A stretch of 64,000 bases of DNA from Argentina anserina (taxonomy: Eukaryota > Streptophyta > Magnoliopsida > Rosales > Rosaceae): NCBI RefSeq assembly GCF_933775445.1, contig NC_065875.1:12289001-12353000 (forward strand), read 5' to 3'. The notes under the pieces are model-generated. The model had not been told where the DNA came from, made no database searches, and was given only the letters and a program-made list of their open reading frames with translations. Made by a program: the position numbers and the translations under genes. The stretch's first letter is position 1. The number at the start of each line of letters is the position of its first letter. This document shows positions 33,520-45,527 of the stretch, piece by piece.

Positions 33520-35583
33520 TAGGGGTGGCATTCGGTTCAAACGGTTCGGTTTTGGGCTCAAACCGGAAACCGAACTGAAATTGAACTTCGGTTCGGTTCA
33601 CGGTTCTCCGATAAGTCAAACTGAAAACCGAACTGAACGGTTCAGTTCGGCTTTTTTTCAGTTTTTTTTTTAAATTTTTTGATTTTTTTTAATTCTAGTT
33701 TCAAAATATTATCGATCGACACCAATAGATGTGATCGACATATATATTTAGGGATCATGTAAAAATTTCATCCATTTTGAACATGGTTTGACCGTCCGTA
33801 CCAACGATTAACAAAAAAAGAAGCGTTTTCACATAATGAAACCCCATTGACCGGGGCTTTGCCAAATGAGTTTCCTTGTTTCGACCACGCACGATCGATG
33901 ACAAAAATTATGTGATTTCAAATATGTAAACAACTTTTCTCATTCGCATCTTGGTAATGGATCATCCCTTAGGGTATATTAGTGTTGTTTTTGGTTTACT
34001 GGAAATTCCGACGGTCAAACGAGGTCCGAATTGGATGAAATTTTAAAATGATCACTAAATATATACTGATCACATCAGATGGTGTCGATCAATTCTGAGA
34101 AGTTTCCTTCATATAATCGCTTCATAATGTGATAGTTTTATTATAACCCTAATATAAAAGGTTATGATACATTAGTGGACACTTCGGCGATCGACAATTC
34201 CAGTTCGAAATATGGTCGATCGATACCAGTAGATGTGATTGGTATATATATTTAGGGAACCCGTAAAAATTTCGTCCGTTTGGAACATGGTTTGACCGTC
34301 CGTACCAACGGTCAACCAAAAAACAAGCGTTTTCACATAATTAAACCTCATTGACCGGGGCTTTGCCAAATGAGTTTCCTCGTTGCTACCATGCACGATA
34401 GGTAACAAAAATTAGGTGATTTCAAATATGTAAATGGCTTTCAGCGTTCGCATATTTGTAATACGTCATTCCTTAGGGCATATTAGTAGTATTTTCAATT
34501 TACCGAAAATTTCAACGGTCAAACAAGATCCGAATTGGATGAAATTTTTATAGGGTCACTAAATATATATACCGATCATATCGGCTAGTGTCGATCAATC
34601 CCGAGAAGTTTCCTTCATATAGCCGCTTCATAATGCGATAGTTTTATTTTTAACCTAATATAAAGGTTATGATACATTAGTTGACACTTAGGCGATCACC
34701 AACTCTAGTTCAAAATATGGTCGATCGACACTAGCAGATGTGATATGTATATATATTTAGGGACCCCGTAAAAATTTCGTCTGTTTTGGACATGGTTTTA
34801 CCGTTTGTACCAACGGTCAACTAAAGAAAAGGCGTTTTTACATATTAAAATCCTCATTGACCGGGGCTTTGCCAAATGGGTTTCTTTGGTGTGACCGCAC
34901 ACAAATGGTGACAAAAAGTAGGTGATTTCAGATATGCAAACGACTCTTGGTGTTCGTATTTTGGTAATGGTCATTCCCTTATGACATATTAGTATTGTTT
35001 TCGGTTTACCGGAAATTCCGACGGTTAAACAAGGTCCAAATTGGATGAAATTTTACAAGGTCACTATATATATATATATCAATCATATCGACTGGTGTCG
35101 ATCGATCCCGAGAAGTTTCCTTCATATAGTTGCTTCATATTGAGGCGGATTTAGTAATTACACATCCGCTTGTATATATATATGTATATATATATATATA
35201 TATGTTTGTTTTAGCAAACTTATTTGAAATATACAGCTAAATTAAACATATGTGGGCATACATATAGACATAGATGATTATATATACATATATAACACTA
35301 CAAAAGAGAAACATATAATTATATATAATATAAACCTAAAATCAGATTAGTCAAATCAAATATTCGGTAAAATAAACGTAAAACGACATTATTTTATGAA
35401 TAGTTCAGTTTTTCGGTTCGGTTCGGTTTCTTATGTGCCCAAACCGGAAACCAAACCGATTAATTCGGTTTGGTTCGGTTTTCTTGTGTTTGGTTCAGTT
35501 TGTGTTCGGTTCGGTTTTTTTTCGATTTAAGTTCGGTTTTTTCTGTTCGATTTTAGGTTTTTCGATCTTAAGTGCCACCCCTA
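33520..35583. mobile_element. hAT-like nonautonomous element B with three tandem palindromic units
   Basis: 2064 bases with good terminal inverted repeats TAGGGGTGGCA...TGCCACCCCTA. Flanking 8-mers are ATAACTGC and ATAACTTA (6 of 8 match). Near both ends are arrays of GGTTCGGTT-type subterminal motifs (33540-33660 and 35400-35560). The interior carries three tandem units of about 505 bases starting near 33711, 34214 and 34721. No transposase is encoded; movement would need one supplied in trans. Confidence 0.85.
33711..35140. repeat. Tandem array of ~505 bp units, each an inverted repeat
   Basis: Each unit starts with TCGATCGAYACC..., then ATATATATTTAGGGA, AAAAATTTCRTCC and GGTTTGACCGTCC. 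After about 200 bases it runs back through the complement of these: GACGGTCAAACGAGGTCC, GGATGAAATTTT, CACTAAATATATA, GGTGTCGATCAAT. Arms are about 100 bases, so each unit can fold into a hairpin. Between units lies TTCCTTCATATA..CGCTTCATAATG. Two further copies in reverse orientation are in element A (27892-29184). Confidence 0.8.
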
Positions 35584-35985
35584 ATAACTTAGCTATGGCT
35601 TTGGACAACAAACCCAAATTCTACAATTCTCTCTCTCTCTCTCTTTCCTCCTCATTTCTCTTTCCTTTCTTTTCTTTTCTTTTCTCCCCCTCCTCCTTTT
35701 TCTTTCCTTCTGTACGTGCTCCTCTCCCCCTCTCTTCTATTCACTTTTTTTTATCACCTCAATCTCCTTCTCCCTTTCTCTCCCTCCACCGTCTCTTCCC
35801 CATAACCAAAAAAATAAAACAAAACAATTCTTATCTCTTAACAAAAGATAAGACCAGAAATTTTAAATAATAATAATAATAAAATAAATATGCATGTATA
35901 TATAAAACAAAATTTTAACCCACGTAAAGTAGAATGTAAGAAGAAATAGGAAAAGTAACTCAAATACAAAACCTAAGCTTCGATA
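35584..35985. repeat. CT-rich low-complexity tract and AT-rich flank
   Basis: A pyrimidine-rich run on the plus strand (about 35625-35800; CTCTCT, TTTTCTTTCC, CCTCC). The region was probably transcript-leader-like before repeats surrounded it. The 145-codon open frame across 35433-35870 is low complexity and runs across the end of the hAT-like element, so it is not called. Confidence 0.5.
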
Positions 35986-35989
35986 CCAG

Positions 35990-37260
35990 AAGCGAGATGT
36001 CACAACGAGTCCTGCCTCAGTCATCACGGAATGAACCTTGCATTGGTCTCGACGCACCGAGGTCCCCCAGATTTGTCAGCATTCGACAAGATTTCATTGA
36101 AGTCTCCAGCCATAAGCCATGGTAGCGTTCAATCTTCCTCCGTCAGGGCTCGAATTAGATACCACGTTCTAAATCTGTCGTCCCTTCTATTAGCAAAGCC
36201 ATAGATCACTGTAAATCTCCAAATATGGGATACCAATCTCCACATCAATGACTCAATGTGATGTGTTGAGAGCGAAGAGGGTGAACATGGGTGTCACCAT
36301 TCCATAATAAAGTGAGTCCCTGAGAATATTTGTCTGTCGGCACGACAATGAAGTCTTTGAAGCCAATGTGATTACAAACAGATTGAATAACCTCCTTGGT
36401 GGCTATGGTTTCTGCCAGAAAAATAAGACTTGGCTTTCTGGCTTGAATAAGGGTGAGGAGAGCCAGTTGAGTTTTAGTATTGCAGACCCCCCTGCAATTC
36501 AAAACGATGACGTTTCCTTGTAGCATGGTGTTACGACAGGTCGGCCTCCTGAGAATTTGGGGGCTATAGGTAAAATGAAAAAATGGGGTCTCCTTACAAA
36601 AAAATGTAGCTACAATTTTTCTTCTTCTTCTAATGATCAAAATAAGCTGCAAAACATAATAGTTAATTGAAGTTATAGTTACTATATCCAATACTTCTGT
36701 AACCATGATGATGGTGGTGGGAGAAAAATAAAATTTTGCTCAAAGTAATTGCTGAATTGATGATGAACTTGATAAGAAAATATGACAACTAAGGAATAAG
36801 GATGCTTCATACTATCACACAAAGACACAATCGGCAAATCATTGATCAATCAACAACATACATATCACAAATTAAGAAAAACCATAAACATATTTGACTC
36901 AAAAAAATTTGAAATTTGCAGACATGATCACTTACCCACAAGTTGAATTAGAATTGACATTGTTCTCTCTATTTCTTAAATTCGTTGGAAACTAAATCTA
37001 ACATTTTACTTATTTGCATCAACAAGAACACAACTCTCTTTGCGTTTATAAAACCTAGATTTTTTTTCTCTATTTCACCTATATATAAATATAAATAATA
37101 TTATTATTTTAGACAGGCCTGGTTTTCTTCGGGGCCTCCTGGGTTGGGGGCTCTAGGCAGCCGCCTATTGGGCCTAGCCCCGGGGTCGGGCCTGTGTTAC
37201 GATACATGGCGGCACAAGGCAACCTTCACGCGACCAGCGACAATGCCTAGGGTTTTTTTT
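35990..37260 (-). pseudogene. LINE (L1-type) endonuclease fragment, split by a hAT MITE
   Basis: On the minus strand, VIVLNCRGVCNTKTQLALL, then ARKPSLIFLAETIATKE and IGFKDFIVVPT, match the start of the L1 apurinic-endonuclease domain. After 36245, FTVIYGFANRRDDRFRTWYL, PWLMAGDFNEILS (the catalytic GDFN) and NADKSGGPR follow, with stops at about 36130 and 36010. No reverse transcriptase is present. Upstream, the LINE sequence continues at 37203-37260 beyond an inserted MITE (36537-37194). Confidence 0.78.
36537..37194. mobile_element. hAT MITE inserted in the LINE
   Basis: 658 bases between a perfect 8-base duplication TGTTACGA (36529-36536 and 37195-37202). Ends are CAGGTCGGCC and, reverse-complemented, CAGGCCCGACC. 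Non-coding interior. GGGGGCT blocks near both ends. Confidence 0.88.
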
Positions 37261-38930
37261 GTTTGTTATATTGGCCTTTTATTTTATTTTTAATAATACT
37301 ATAAGTAGCTATCAAGCTTAAAATATTGATTTTTTTTCCAATTTTAAGAGCTAAAATTAATTAATAGTATATATAAGCATTAATGTTAGGGCTACTATGA
37401 TCTTAAGCTTTATTCATTGTCATTGTTGTTGTAGTCTTGTAGATCATGTGGACTAACTAAATAATGCATTAGCTATAAGCTTGATTTTTGGGGTTAAGTA
37501 ATTATGTGTGTATCACAAGTCATTAATATTTATTATTTAGACACAAAATATAAGACTTTAGGAATCCAAATAAAGATTTTTTTATTCTCTCAGGAAGTGT
37601 AGTTTCTAATGCGGAGTTTACTTAGTGACTCTTTCAGTCTTTTCATAAACCACTCAAATGTATGAGATATATCATTTTCATCAAATAAACAACCAATATA
37701 CTGCACGAACAAACATAACTGAGCCCTGTATAGAGACCGCAGATCAAATGGCCATCTGTAACAAATTTAATGCTTAATTTGTTTTCACAAATAATTTGTA
37801 ATACATAAATTAAAAAGAAAGAACAATATAGAAAAGCAAAAGAAGAGAAAGAAGAGAAAATAGAAGGGGGGAAAGGAGGCGCCAGACAAAACAAACAAGG
37901 GGGTCTCGGTGTCCGGTTTACGCGTTTAGTCTTCTTCTTTTTTTGGTCCAAGTTTACGCGTTTAGTCAGCTAAGCACCAGTTGTTGTAACATACTGGGGT
38001 CCCGCCGCCAATTCAAATCCAGACTATCCCATCCTTGCGGCTCTGTGGGTCACTGAGAGTGAAGTGAATTAGTGAATTGTGTTTGAACCTTTATTATAGG
38101 ATATAACCTAAGTAGGACGAACGCACACATGATTTGATTTGATAGATAGACACGTTATATAATTTTTTTTGACACGGACATGTGGTTGGACACATTAATT
38201 AAAATTATTTTTAATATATTTATTTATTTAAAAAATTAATTTATAAATTTGAAAGTATTTAGATGTATATATATGTTAAAGTGTGCATTATAATGATGAA
38301 AACATAACTTGTTGGAATAAATAAAGACTTGATAGGTACATTGAATAACCAAAGTTCGAATCCCACTACAAGCATTCTTATTTTTATCACGAGTTTATCT
38401 CCTTATATATATATTAAAGTGTGTATAAATATAACAAAAACTGAATATGTTGGAATAGTTGAGGAGTTGTTGGGTGTCTTGGATGACCAAAGTTTGATTC
38501 TCACCATAAACACTTTCACTTTTATCATGTGATGGTGCGTGTCCACGTGTCCGGACTGTGTCCAAAGTGAGTTCGCGTGTTTGACCGTGTCCGTGTCGGA
38601 CACGCAATACGGACCCTAGAAGAAGCCGTGTCCGTGCTTCATAAGATATAACTCATATAAGCTTGAATTTTCTCATTATTATGGAGATGGAAAAATAACT
38701 TTGTGCCTCAAAAAAGAGTAATTTCTACTCATTGGATTATAGGTATCAAGGTATGTGCTGTACGTGTGCCATTCATTTAAAATCTGGATATATGTCATTC
38801 ATTTTGTACCATATTTTTCCAACCTCTCGTGAGGGTAAATATTTTGAGATATGTTGACACACAACCTGTCGATTTTCTATTTATATATTAAAAAAATGAA
38901 CTCAGGCTTACATTGTTTAGACTTTAGACC
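37261..38930. other. Intergenic, AT-rich, with a degraded repeat at 38100-38645
   Basis: No gene. At about 38170 GACACGGACATGTGG and at 38535-38630 CACGTGTCCGG, CGTGTCCGTGTCGGACACG look like ends of a degraded inverted-repeat element. Inside it a roughly 110-base segment is tandemly duplicated (about 38273-38400 and 38413-38525); each copy has a box B-like AGTTCGAATCC or AGTTTGATTCT, suggesting a tRNA-derived origin. Confidence 0.45.
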
Positions 38931-38939
38931 TATGCTGCA

Positions 38940-39765
38940 TGGAATCGGGTGCGGGTACGTGGAAGCGAAGCGTTTGGAAACGCGGAAGCGTTTTTTTTCC
39001 AAAAATTAAGGAAGCGGGTGCGTTTTGGAAGCGTTAAAATAATATATATATATTATATTTATATTTTTTTTATATTTTAGTTTTTAATTATTTTATCTAG
39101 TATTAAAATAACTGGATAACTATTAATGACTTATTTTCTAACCCATGATTATCTTTAATTATAGTATTATTAAAGCTTCATTTCAAAATTCAAACAAAAC
39201 AATGTAGTGTGAAGGTGTTGGGCACGTGCAAGTCAAAAAGACATCACTAGATGAAATTGATAAAAAAAAGTTCGTCTTCTCTCTGTCTCTGTCTCTCATA
39301 TGGATTTTTTTTCATATCTCTCCACAACTCTCTGTCTTCTCTCTATATCTCTCTCTCATCTAGATTTTCCTGATATATCTCCCCCTTATTTCTGACACAT
39401 ATTAGATTGATTGATGCTGATCATCTTTAACCGCTTAACGAAATAAATAAGAAGATGAGACGACAAGAAGAGTCTCAAGACATTGATTGATAAAATATAG
39501 GTAGAGAAAGAATCACGCTTCCAATTTAGAAGTCAACGCTTCTGCCGCGCTTCCAATTTGGAAGCCAACGCTTCCGTCGCGCTTCCAATTTAGAAGTCAA
39601 CGCTTCCGTCACGCTTCCAATTTGGAAGCCAACGCTTCCACCGCGCTTCCAAATCCACCTTTTTCGGAATCGCGCTTCCGTCGCACTTCCCCGCGCTTCC
39701 GAGCGCTTCCGCTCCCGCTTCCGAAGCGGGAATCGGTCGTCCAACCAAGCTTCCGTGCTATGTAG
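38940..39765. mobile_element. Probable MITE rich in GGAAGCG/CGCTTCC
   Basis: Left end GCATGGAATCGGGTGCGGG and right end, reverse-complemented, GCACGGAAGCTTGGTTGG are partly alike, and GGAAGCG on the left is mirrored by CGCTTCC on the right. The right arm holds a 32-base minisatellite. No clean TSD found, no coding. Confidence 0.55.
39516..39650. repeat. 32 bp minisatellite
   Basis: Repeat starts CGCTTCCAA at 39516, 39548, 39580, 39612 and 39644, an exact 32-base period with few changes. Each unit contains the near-palindrome CTTCCAATTTGGAAG. Confidence 0.9.
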
Positions 39766-40232
39766 CTTTAGACTGAGCTGTACAAGCTACTAATTATAAG
39801 CTACTAACAGTTGGGACTCAAAACTCGCCACGTTTTGAGGTGGTTTGTAAAAATGAATTCTTATTGAGACCAAATTATTTGGTTGCCACTTTTCTGTAAG
39901 ACTACATGAATTTATCAATGAAAATTCATAATTCTTGTCCCATAATAAGTTCACCAAGAGGAAGTTGGCCTCGATTCAATATCCTAACAACTAAAGGCAT
40001 ATTCAGCTAACAATTTGCATAAGCATCAATTCATTTCCTTGTGCATCCTGATACTAAAAAATCTCTCACAGATAGAATTATGTAAGCGGTGAGCAAAGGC
40101 TCCATAACTATGCTGTCACCGTAGCAATACCCCATCTCCCAAACACATCCACCCTAGCTCCCCCCTTTTATTCTCCAAACCCCCAAATTCACTCACACAA
40201 GAACCACCTCCCTCTCTCTCTCAAACCCAGCA
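39766..40232 (+). promoter_or_regulatory. Promoter and leader of the TMK gene
   Basis: Upstream region. The last ~100 bases before the ATG are pyrimidine-rich (CCACCTCCCTCTCTCTCTC at about 40205), a common plant leader. No firm TATA box is identified. Confidence 0.4.
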
Positions 40233-43228
40233 ATGGGTCTTCTTCAAACCCTACTCCCTCTCCTCCTCCTTCTCCTCCTCCACCTCACCGCCGCTGACGA
40301 CGCCGTCGTCATGTCCAAGCTCCTCGAGAATCTCAAACCCAGCGGCTGGTCCTCCTCCACCTCCTACTGCTCCTGGGACGGCGTCAAATGCGACTCCGAC
40401 ACTTCCAAACGCGTCACCTCCATCAACCTCCCCTCCCAGTCCCTCTCCGGCCCCCTCCCCTCCAATCTCAACTCCCTCTCCGAACTCACCACCCTCGCCC
40501 TCCAGTCCAACTCCCTCTCCGGCCCCTTCCCCACCCTCGCCAACCTCTCCAACCTCCGCGAAGTCTTCCTCGACACCAACAACTTCTCCTCCATCCCCGC
40601 CTCCTGCTTCCAAGGCCTCACCAGCCTCCAGACCCTCAGCATGGGATCCAACAACAACCTCGCCCCCTGGCTCTTCCCCTCCGAGCTCACCCAGTCCACC
40701 AGCATCGTCACCCTCCAAGCCGGCAACACCAACCTCTACGGCACCATCCCCGACATTTTCGCCTCCTTCGCCAACCTACAGAACCTCAGACTCTCCTACA
40801 ACAACCTCACCGGGCCCCTCCCCGGGTCGTTCGCCGGATCTGGGATTCAGTATCTCTGGATTAACAACCAGCAGCTCGGTATGTCCGGTGGAGTCGGCGT
40901 CCTTTCGAATATGACTTCCTTGACTCAGGCCTGGCTGAACAAGAATCAGTTCAGCGGCGAGATCCCGGACCTCTCGCAGTGTAGTGCTCTCGGCGAGCTT
41001 CGCCTGAGGGACAATGTGTTCACTGGGACGGTCCCCGCGACGCTGTTGGGGCTGGCTTCTTTGCAGAATGTTACTTTGGACAACAATAAGCTGCAGGGTC
41101 CTTTGCCCGAGTTTGGGTCCAAGGTGACGGCGAGCTTCGATGGGAATAGCTTCTGCAAGACCACTGCCGGGCCGTGTGATCCGCAGGTGACTACGCTGCT
41201 GCAGGTTGCCGGGGCTCTGGGGTATCCCGAGTCACTGGCGGAGGCTTGGACAGGGAACGATGCGTGCGATAGCTGGAGCTACATTACTTGTGATTCTTCT
41301 GGGAAGGTGATTACGGTGAATTTCGAGAACCAGCATTTCAATGGGACTATTTCACCTACGTTTGCCAACCTCACATCGCTGCAGAGACTGTTGTTGAAGA
41401 ACAACAACTTGACGGGGACCATACCGGCTAGCCTGACCACATTAGCTGCGCTGAAGACTCTGGATGCCTCCAATAACAATTTATATGGTGACATCCCGAA
41501 ATTTGCGACCGGGGTGAATGTGGTTACTAGTGGTAATAAGTTGATTGGGACTTTACCGAGCCTGGATGGTGGAGGGACCTCACCGTCTGGCAACAACTCG
41601 ACTGCACCAAATGGGAGTCCTTCTCCATCGGCAAATGGTAACTCGGTGTCGCCTGGTATGATTGCTGGTATAGTCATTGCTGTTGTTGTTTTCATTGGAG
41701 TGTTGTTGTTCGTGTTCATCAAATGTTATTTGGGTAAGAAGCATAGGAAGTTTGGAAGAGTGGATAATACGCTGAATGGTATTGAAATTGCTAAGAGTGA
41801 TGCGACCAGTTGTGCAAATGGGTACCATGGAGTTGCAAGTGAGTTGCAGAGCCAGAGCAGTGGTGACCTCCATGTTTTTGAGGGTGGAAATGTCGCTATC
41901 TCGATCCAAGTTCTTAGACAAGTGACAGACAATTTTAGTGAGGATAATATTTTGGGTAGAGGAGGATTTGGAGTAGTCTACAAAGGTGAATTACATGATG
42001 GGACTAAAATTGCTGTTAAGAGGATGGAATCAGTGGCAGTAGGTACTAAGGGATTGAACGAGTTTCAGGCGGAAATTGCAGTCCTCACTAAGGTCAGGCA
42101 CAGGCATTTGGTTGCTCTGTTAGGATACTGCATTAATGGCAATGAGAGACTTCTGGTGTACGAGTACATGCCACAAGGAACATTGACACAACATTTGTTT
42201 GATTGGCGCGAGACTGGAGTAACTCCTCTTACTTGGAAGCAGAGAGTGACAGTTGCTTTGGATGTAGCAAGAGGAGTAGAATATCTACACAGCTTAGCTC
42301 AACAAAGTTTCATTCACAGAGACTTGAAACCCTCAAATATACTTCTCGGGGATGACATGAGGGCGAAGGTTGCGGACTTTGGTTTAGTTAAAAATGCCCC
42401 TGATGGAAAGTATTCAGTTGAGACACGATTGGCAGGGACATTTGGGTATCTTGCACCAGAATATGCAGGTAAGAAAAATAATTTGATTTATATCTTTCCA
42501 TGTTTTAATAGAATGAATCATGGCCTTTAGGGTATTTTTTTAAGCTTATCAATTTTTCTGTCAGTCATGTTTATATTTCATACTTGGACGTTAAATTTTG
42601 AACTGGTTCCCAACCCAACTGATTGTTGTCAGCTATTATTGTCAATTTGTTGTCACATTTGAAATAGTTGTGTTATGCCAGAATTGGCATTGATGAATCT
42701 CTGTCTCTGTTATCAGCTACCGGCAGAGTGACAACAAAGGTGGATGTTTATGCATTTGGAGTGGTGTTGATGGAGTTGATGACTGGTCGAAAAGCTCTAG
42801 ATGATACCATGCCAGATGAAAGGTCTCATTTGGTCTCATGGTTCCGCAGAGTCCTTGTCAACAAAGAAAACATCCCCAAGTCCCTCGACCAAACTCTTGA
42901 CCCTGATGAGGAGACAATGGAGAGCATATACAAAGTTGCGGAGCTTGCGGGTCACTGCACAGCTCGTGAGCCATATCAGAGACCAGACATGGGCCATGCA
43001 GTCAACATCTTGGGTCCTCTTGTTGAGCACTGGAAACCTACCACCCATGAAGAAGAAGATGAAAACAGTGGCATTAACATGCACATGAACCTTTCTCAAG
43101 CTGTGCAAAGATGGCAAGCTGATGAAGGTACTTCAAGGATGTTTGATGATTTGTCCTACTCCCAATCAAGCATCCCTTCAAAACCTTCCGGGTTTGCAGA
43201 CTCATTCGCTTCAACGGACTGCCGATGA
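40233..43228 (+). CDS. TMK-type leucine-rich-repeat receptor-like kinase (two exons)
   Basis: Exon 1 40233-42468, intron 42469-42716 (GT...AG), exon 2 42717-43228; joined length 2748 bases, 915 residues. Signal peptide 1-21 (Leu run). LRR block 1 (about 65-310), then a Cys-containing island (CKTTAGPCD to NDACDSW), LRR block 2 (about 360-440), a Ser/Pro/Asn-rich juxtamembrane part and a transmembrane helix near 475-499. The kinase has [11 protein letters not shown] (about 574), the ATP Lys in [14 protein letters not shown] (about 695), DFGLVK (about 715) and [11 protein letters not shown] right at the splice site. The split LRR domain with the island and the single intron in the kinase fit TMK. 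Known TMK role: plasma-membrane auxin signalling, cell expansion and apoplast acidification. Which TMK this is cannot be told. All catalytic residues are intact. Confidence 0.94.
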
Positions 43229-44853
43229 TAGAGAGAATGAAGATTGAATCGATAAACACTCTGAAGACAGAGACAAAGAGACTCCAAAAGGTGGGGACTA
43301 CGAGAAAAAGAGAGCAGGTAATGCATCAAGCAGTTTTTCATCCTAGGGATCATCCGCATCATAGATTTCTTGTACTTGTCGTATTTGCTTGCCGATTTCT
43401 CAATCTTTACCAAGTTGAACCATGCGTTAACCTGTAAAAACTCTGTTGTCGATTCTTTAGCTAACAGATTGTTGTGATCACAATCATCAGGCAGAAAAAC
43501 AATGAAACACATTAAGGAGTGTTGTATGATATTCTTTTACCATACTTATTCAAATCCATTATTTGATTTTTGCTTCAAGTTCTTTTTAACCTACCATGTC
43601 CCTCTTAAGTTCCACTTGTTTTGTTCTCTTGACTATTCATCTGTTCTAAATTAAGTATCTGTTTATATGATCCCCCCCAGGCTGTGTTAAACGACAGCAT
43701 GGCAGCTTAGGATCCCAGTACTACCAGCAAGATCTTATGATGAAAGAAAAAAAGAAAACCAAAGGGGGTAGGTTGATCATTGGGTATAAGCTGGAAGAGG
43801 GACAGCGTAGAGATTACTTGTTGTGCATGATTTGTATAGTTATAATTTAGAAAGAACTGCACATGGAATTATAAGGGTGCATGTTAGGTTTGGTTGAAAG
43901 GTGAACCTTCTGTTTGTGAAGATGTGACTTTTGTTAGTGCTGCACATGTTGTAGGACCTTCCCTTATTTCATTTCTTTTGTTTTTCTGTTTTGTATTTCA
44001 TGTGAAATTGATGGTTAGCAATTTGGAGACGTATGAGCAATTGCTTTTAAGTCAGGTTGATACAGAGATCAATCTGTATATTTGGAATGATGGTGACAAG
44101 GATTTGGTGGTTGAAAGCCATTGCCAGATTGGTAGCATGTAGGAGAATTGCGACACGACTACGTTCTTATTTTATTTCGAGTTAATTTTGAGTCGAATGC
44201 TATATAACATCTATAAGCTATCTGAAGAAACGAAAGAATGACACTGACATTGATTTAACAAATTTTAACTCATTGTGAGTTGAGTTGAGCTCCAACAATG
44301 TGATCCTGATACTTCGATGAGAACATCTTTTAGCCATCTATACCTCTTCTTTAATTGCCAAATCCGAAATATAGTGGCCGTAGATTATCAAGTATGTGCT
44401 TCAATGATCGAACATCCCCAAGCAATGTAGTCCAACATCGGAAATGTATCGTATATCAAGAAATTTGAGTCTTCTCGTCCATTGCCGATTAGTCTTGAGT
44501 CGGATGCTCTTAACTTATAAAAAACAAGAGGGGATATATGAATATATGACGAGGGTGACGAGGCCACATATATCCCAAACAAGGTGCAAATTTATTCTTT
44601 CTGATAATCCTGCCATATTTTTTTGGCTTCACATGTGCACAGAAAAGAACACCAACCTGTTACATATCAGGCTGCATGTGCTTATATGCCCATATTTGAT
44701 GTTTGTTCTTCAACTCTTTACAACGAATTTAGTCTTGGCCTTCTGAACGTTACAGAGATTTTGGTTGCAAGTTCCCATGGTTTTCCTTCAGCAAACCCTT
44801 TGGACAAGTTTTAGTATGCTGATCAACAAAGAATACAAATGACGTGCGCCAAA
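43229..44853 (+). other. 3' region of TMK gene and intergenic DNA
   Basis: 3' untranslated sequence follows the stop. A possible 3' UTR intron runs 43318-43680: donor GCAG|GTAATG and acceptor CCCCCCAG|GCTGTG. Beyond about 44150 no gene is seen. The bases GCGCCAAA (44846-44853) are the left TSD of the next MITE. Confidence 0.45.
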
Positions 44854-45527
44854 TTGGGGTGTAAATGAGCCGAGTCGAGCCGAATACTAGGTTGTTCATG
44901 TTTATCTCGTTTTCATTCGATCGAGTTCGAGCCGGGCTAAAATTTGATTTTTGTGCTTCATGTTCAAGCTCGGCTCGGTTTGAAAAAGCTCGAGCTGGAC
45001 TAGGGCCGGCTCATTTTATAAGATGAGATCGAACTTGAATCGAGTTGGTTTTTTTAATCATACGAAAATAAAAATTTAAGGTTTATAAATTAAAAAGAAA
45101 ATTCAAAATTTAATGTCATTGCATCACACAAAATCTCTTTTATTTGTAATAAACTAAAAATAACAAATCAAACTCGTTATAAAACTTAAAGTCTTTAACT
45201 AATTATTTTAGAAAAAAACATTTTAACTCTTTCGAACTAATATTATATTTTTAATATTATTTTTCATATAAAAATTATACTTTATATATACTATAAAAGT
45301 TAATAAGTCAAGCTTAATTAATAAACGAGCCGAACTTTTAACAAGTCCGAGCTAGCTCGCGAGCTAAACGAGTCGAACGAGCCGAATACATGTTGTTCAA
45401 ACTCGGTACATTTTCAAGATGAGGCTAAATATTGAGCTCAAATTCGGCTCATTTAACTTTACGAACTCTAACTGAACGAGTTAAAAACAAGCTGAACACG
45501 AGCGGCTCGAGCCTACTTACAACCCTA
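44854..45527. mobile_element. hAT MITE
   Basis: 674 bases between a perfect 8-base duplication GCGCCAAA (44846-44853 and 45528-45535). Ends TTGGGGTGTAAATGAGCCGA and, reverse-complemented, TAGGGTTGTAAGTAGGCTCG. Interior rich in GAGCCGA/TCGGCTC motifs, otherwise AT-rich and non-coding. Confidence 0.88.

Noticed and set aside
35433..35870. 145-codon frame
   Set aside because: It starts inside the hAT-like element end and runs through a CT-rich tract, giving Ser/Phe/Pro low complexity.
40251..40864. Long open frames on both strands overlapping the first TMK exon
   Set aside because: They are shadows of a GC-biased coding exon (Leu/Ser/Pro/Thr codons). The antisense frame is a Gly/Glu run with no domain, and the TMK frame is unmistakable.
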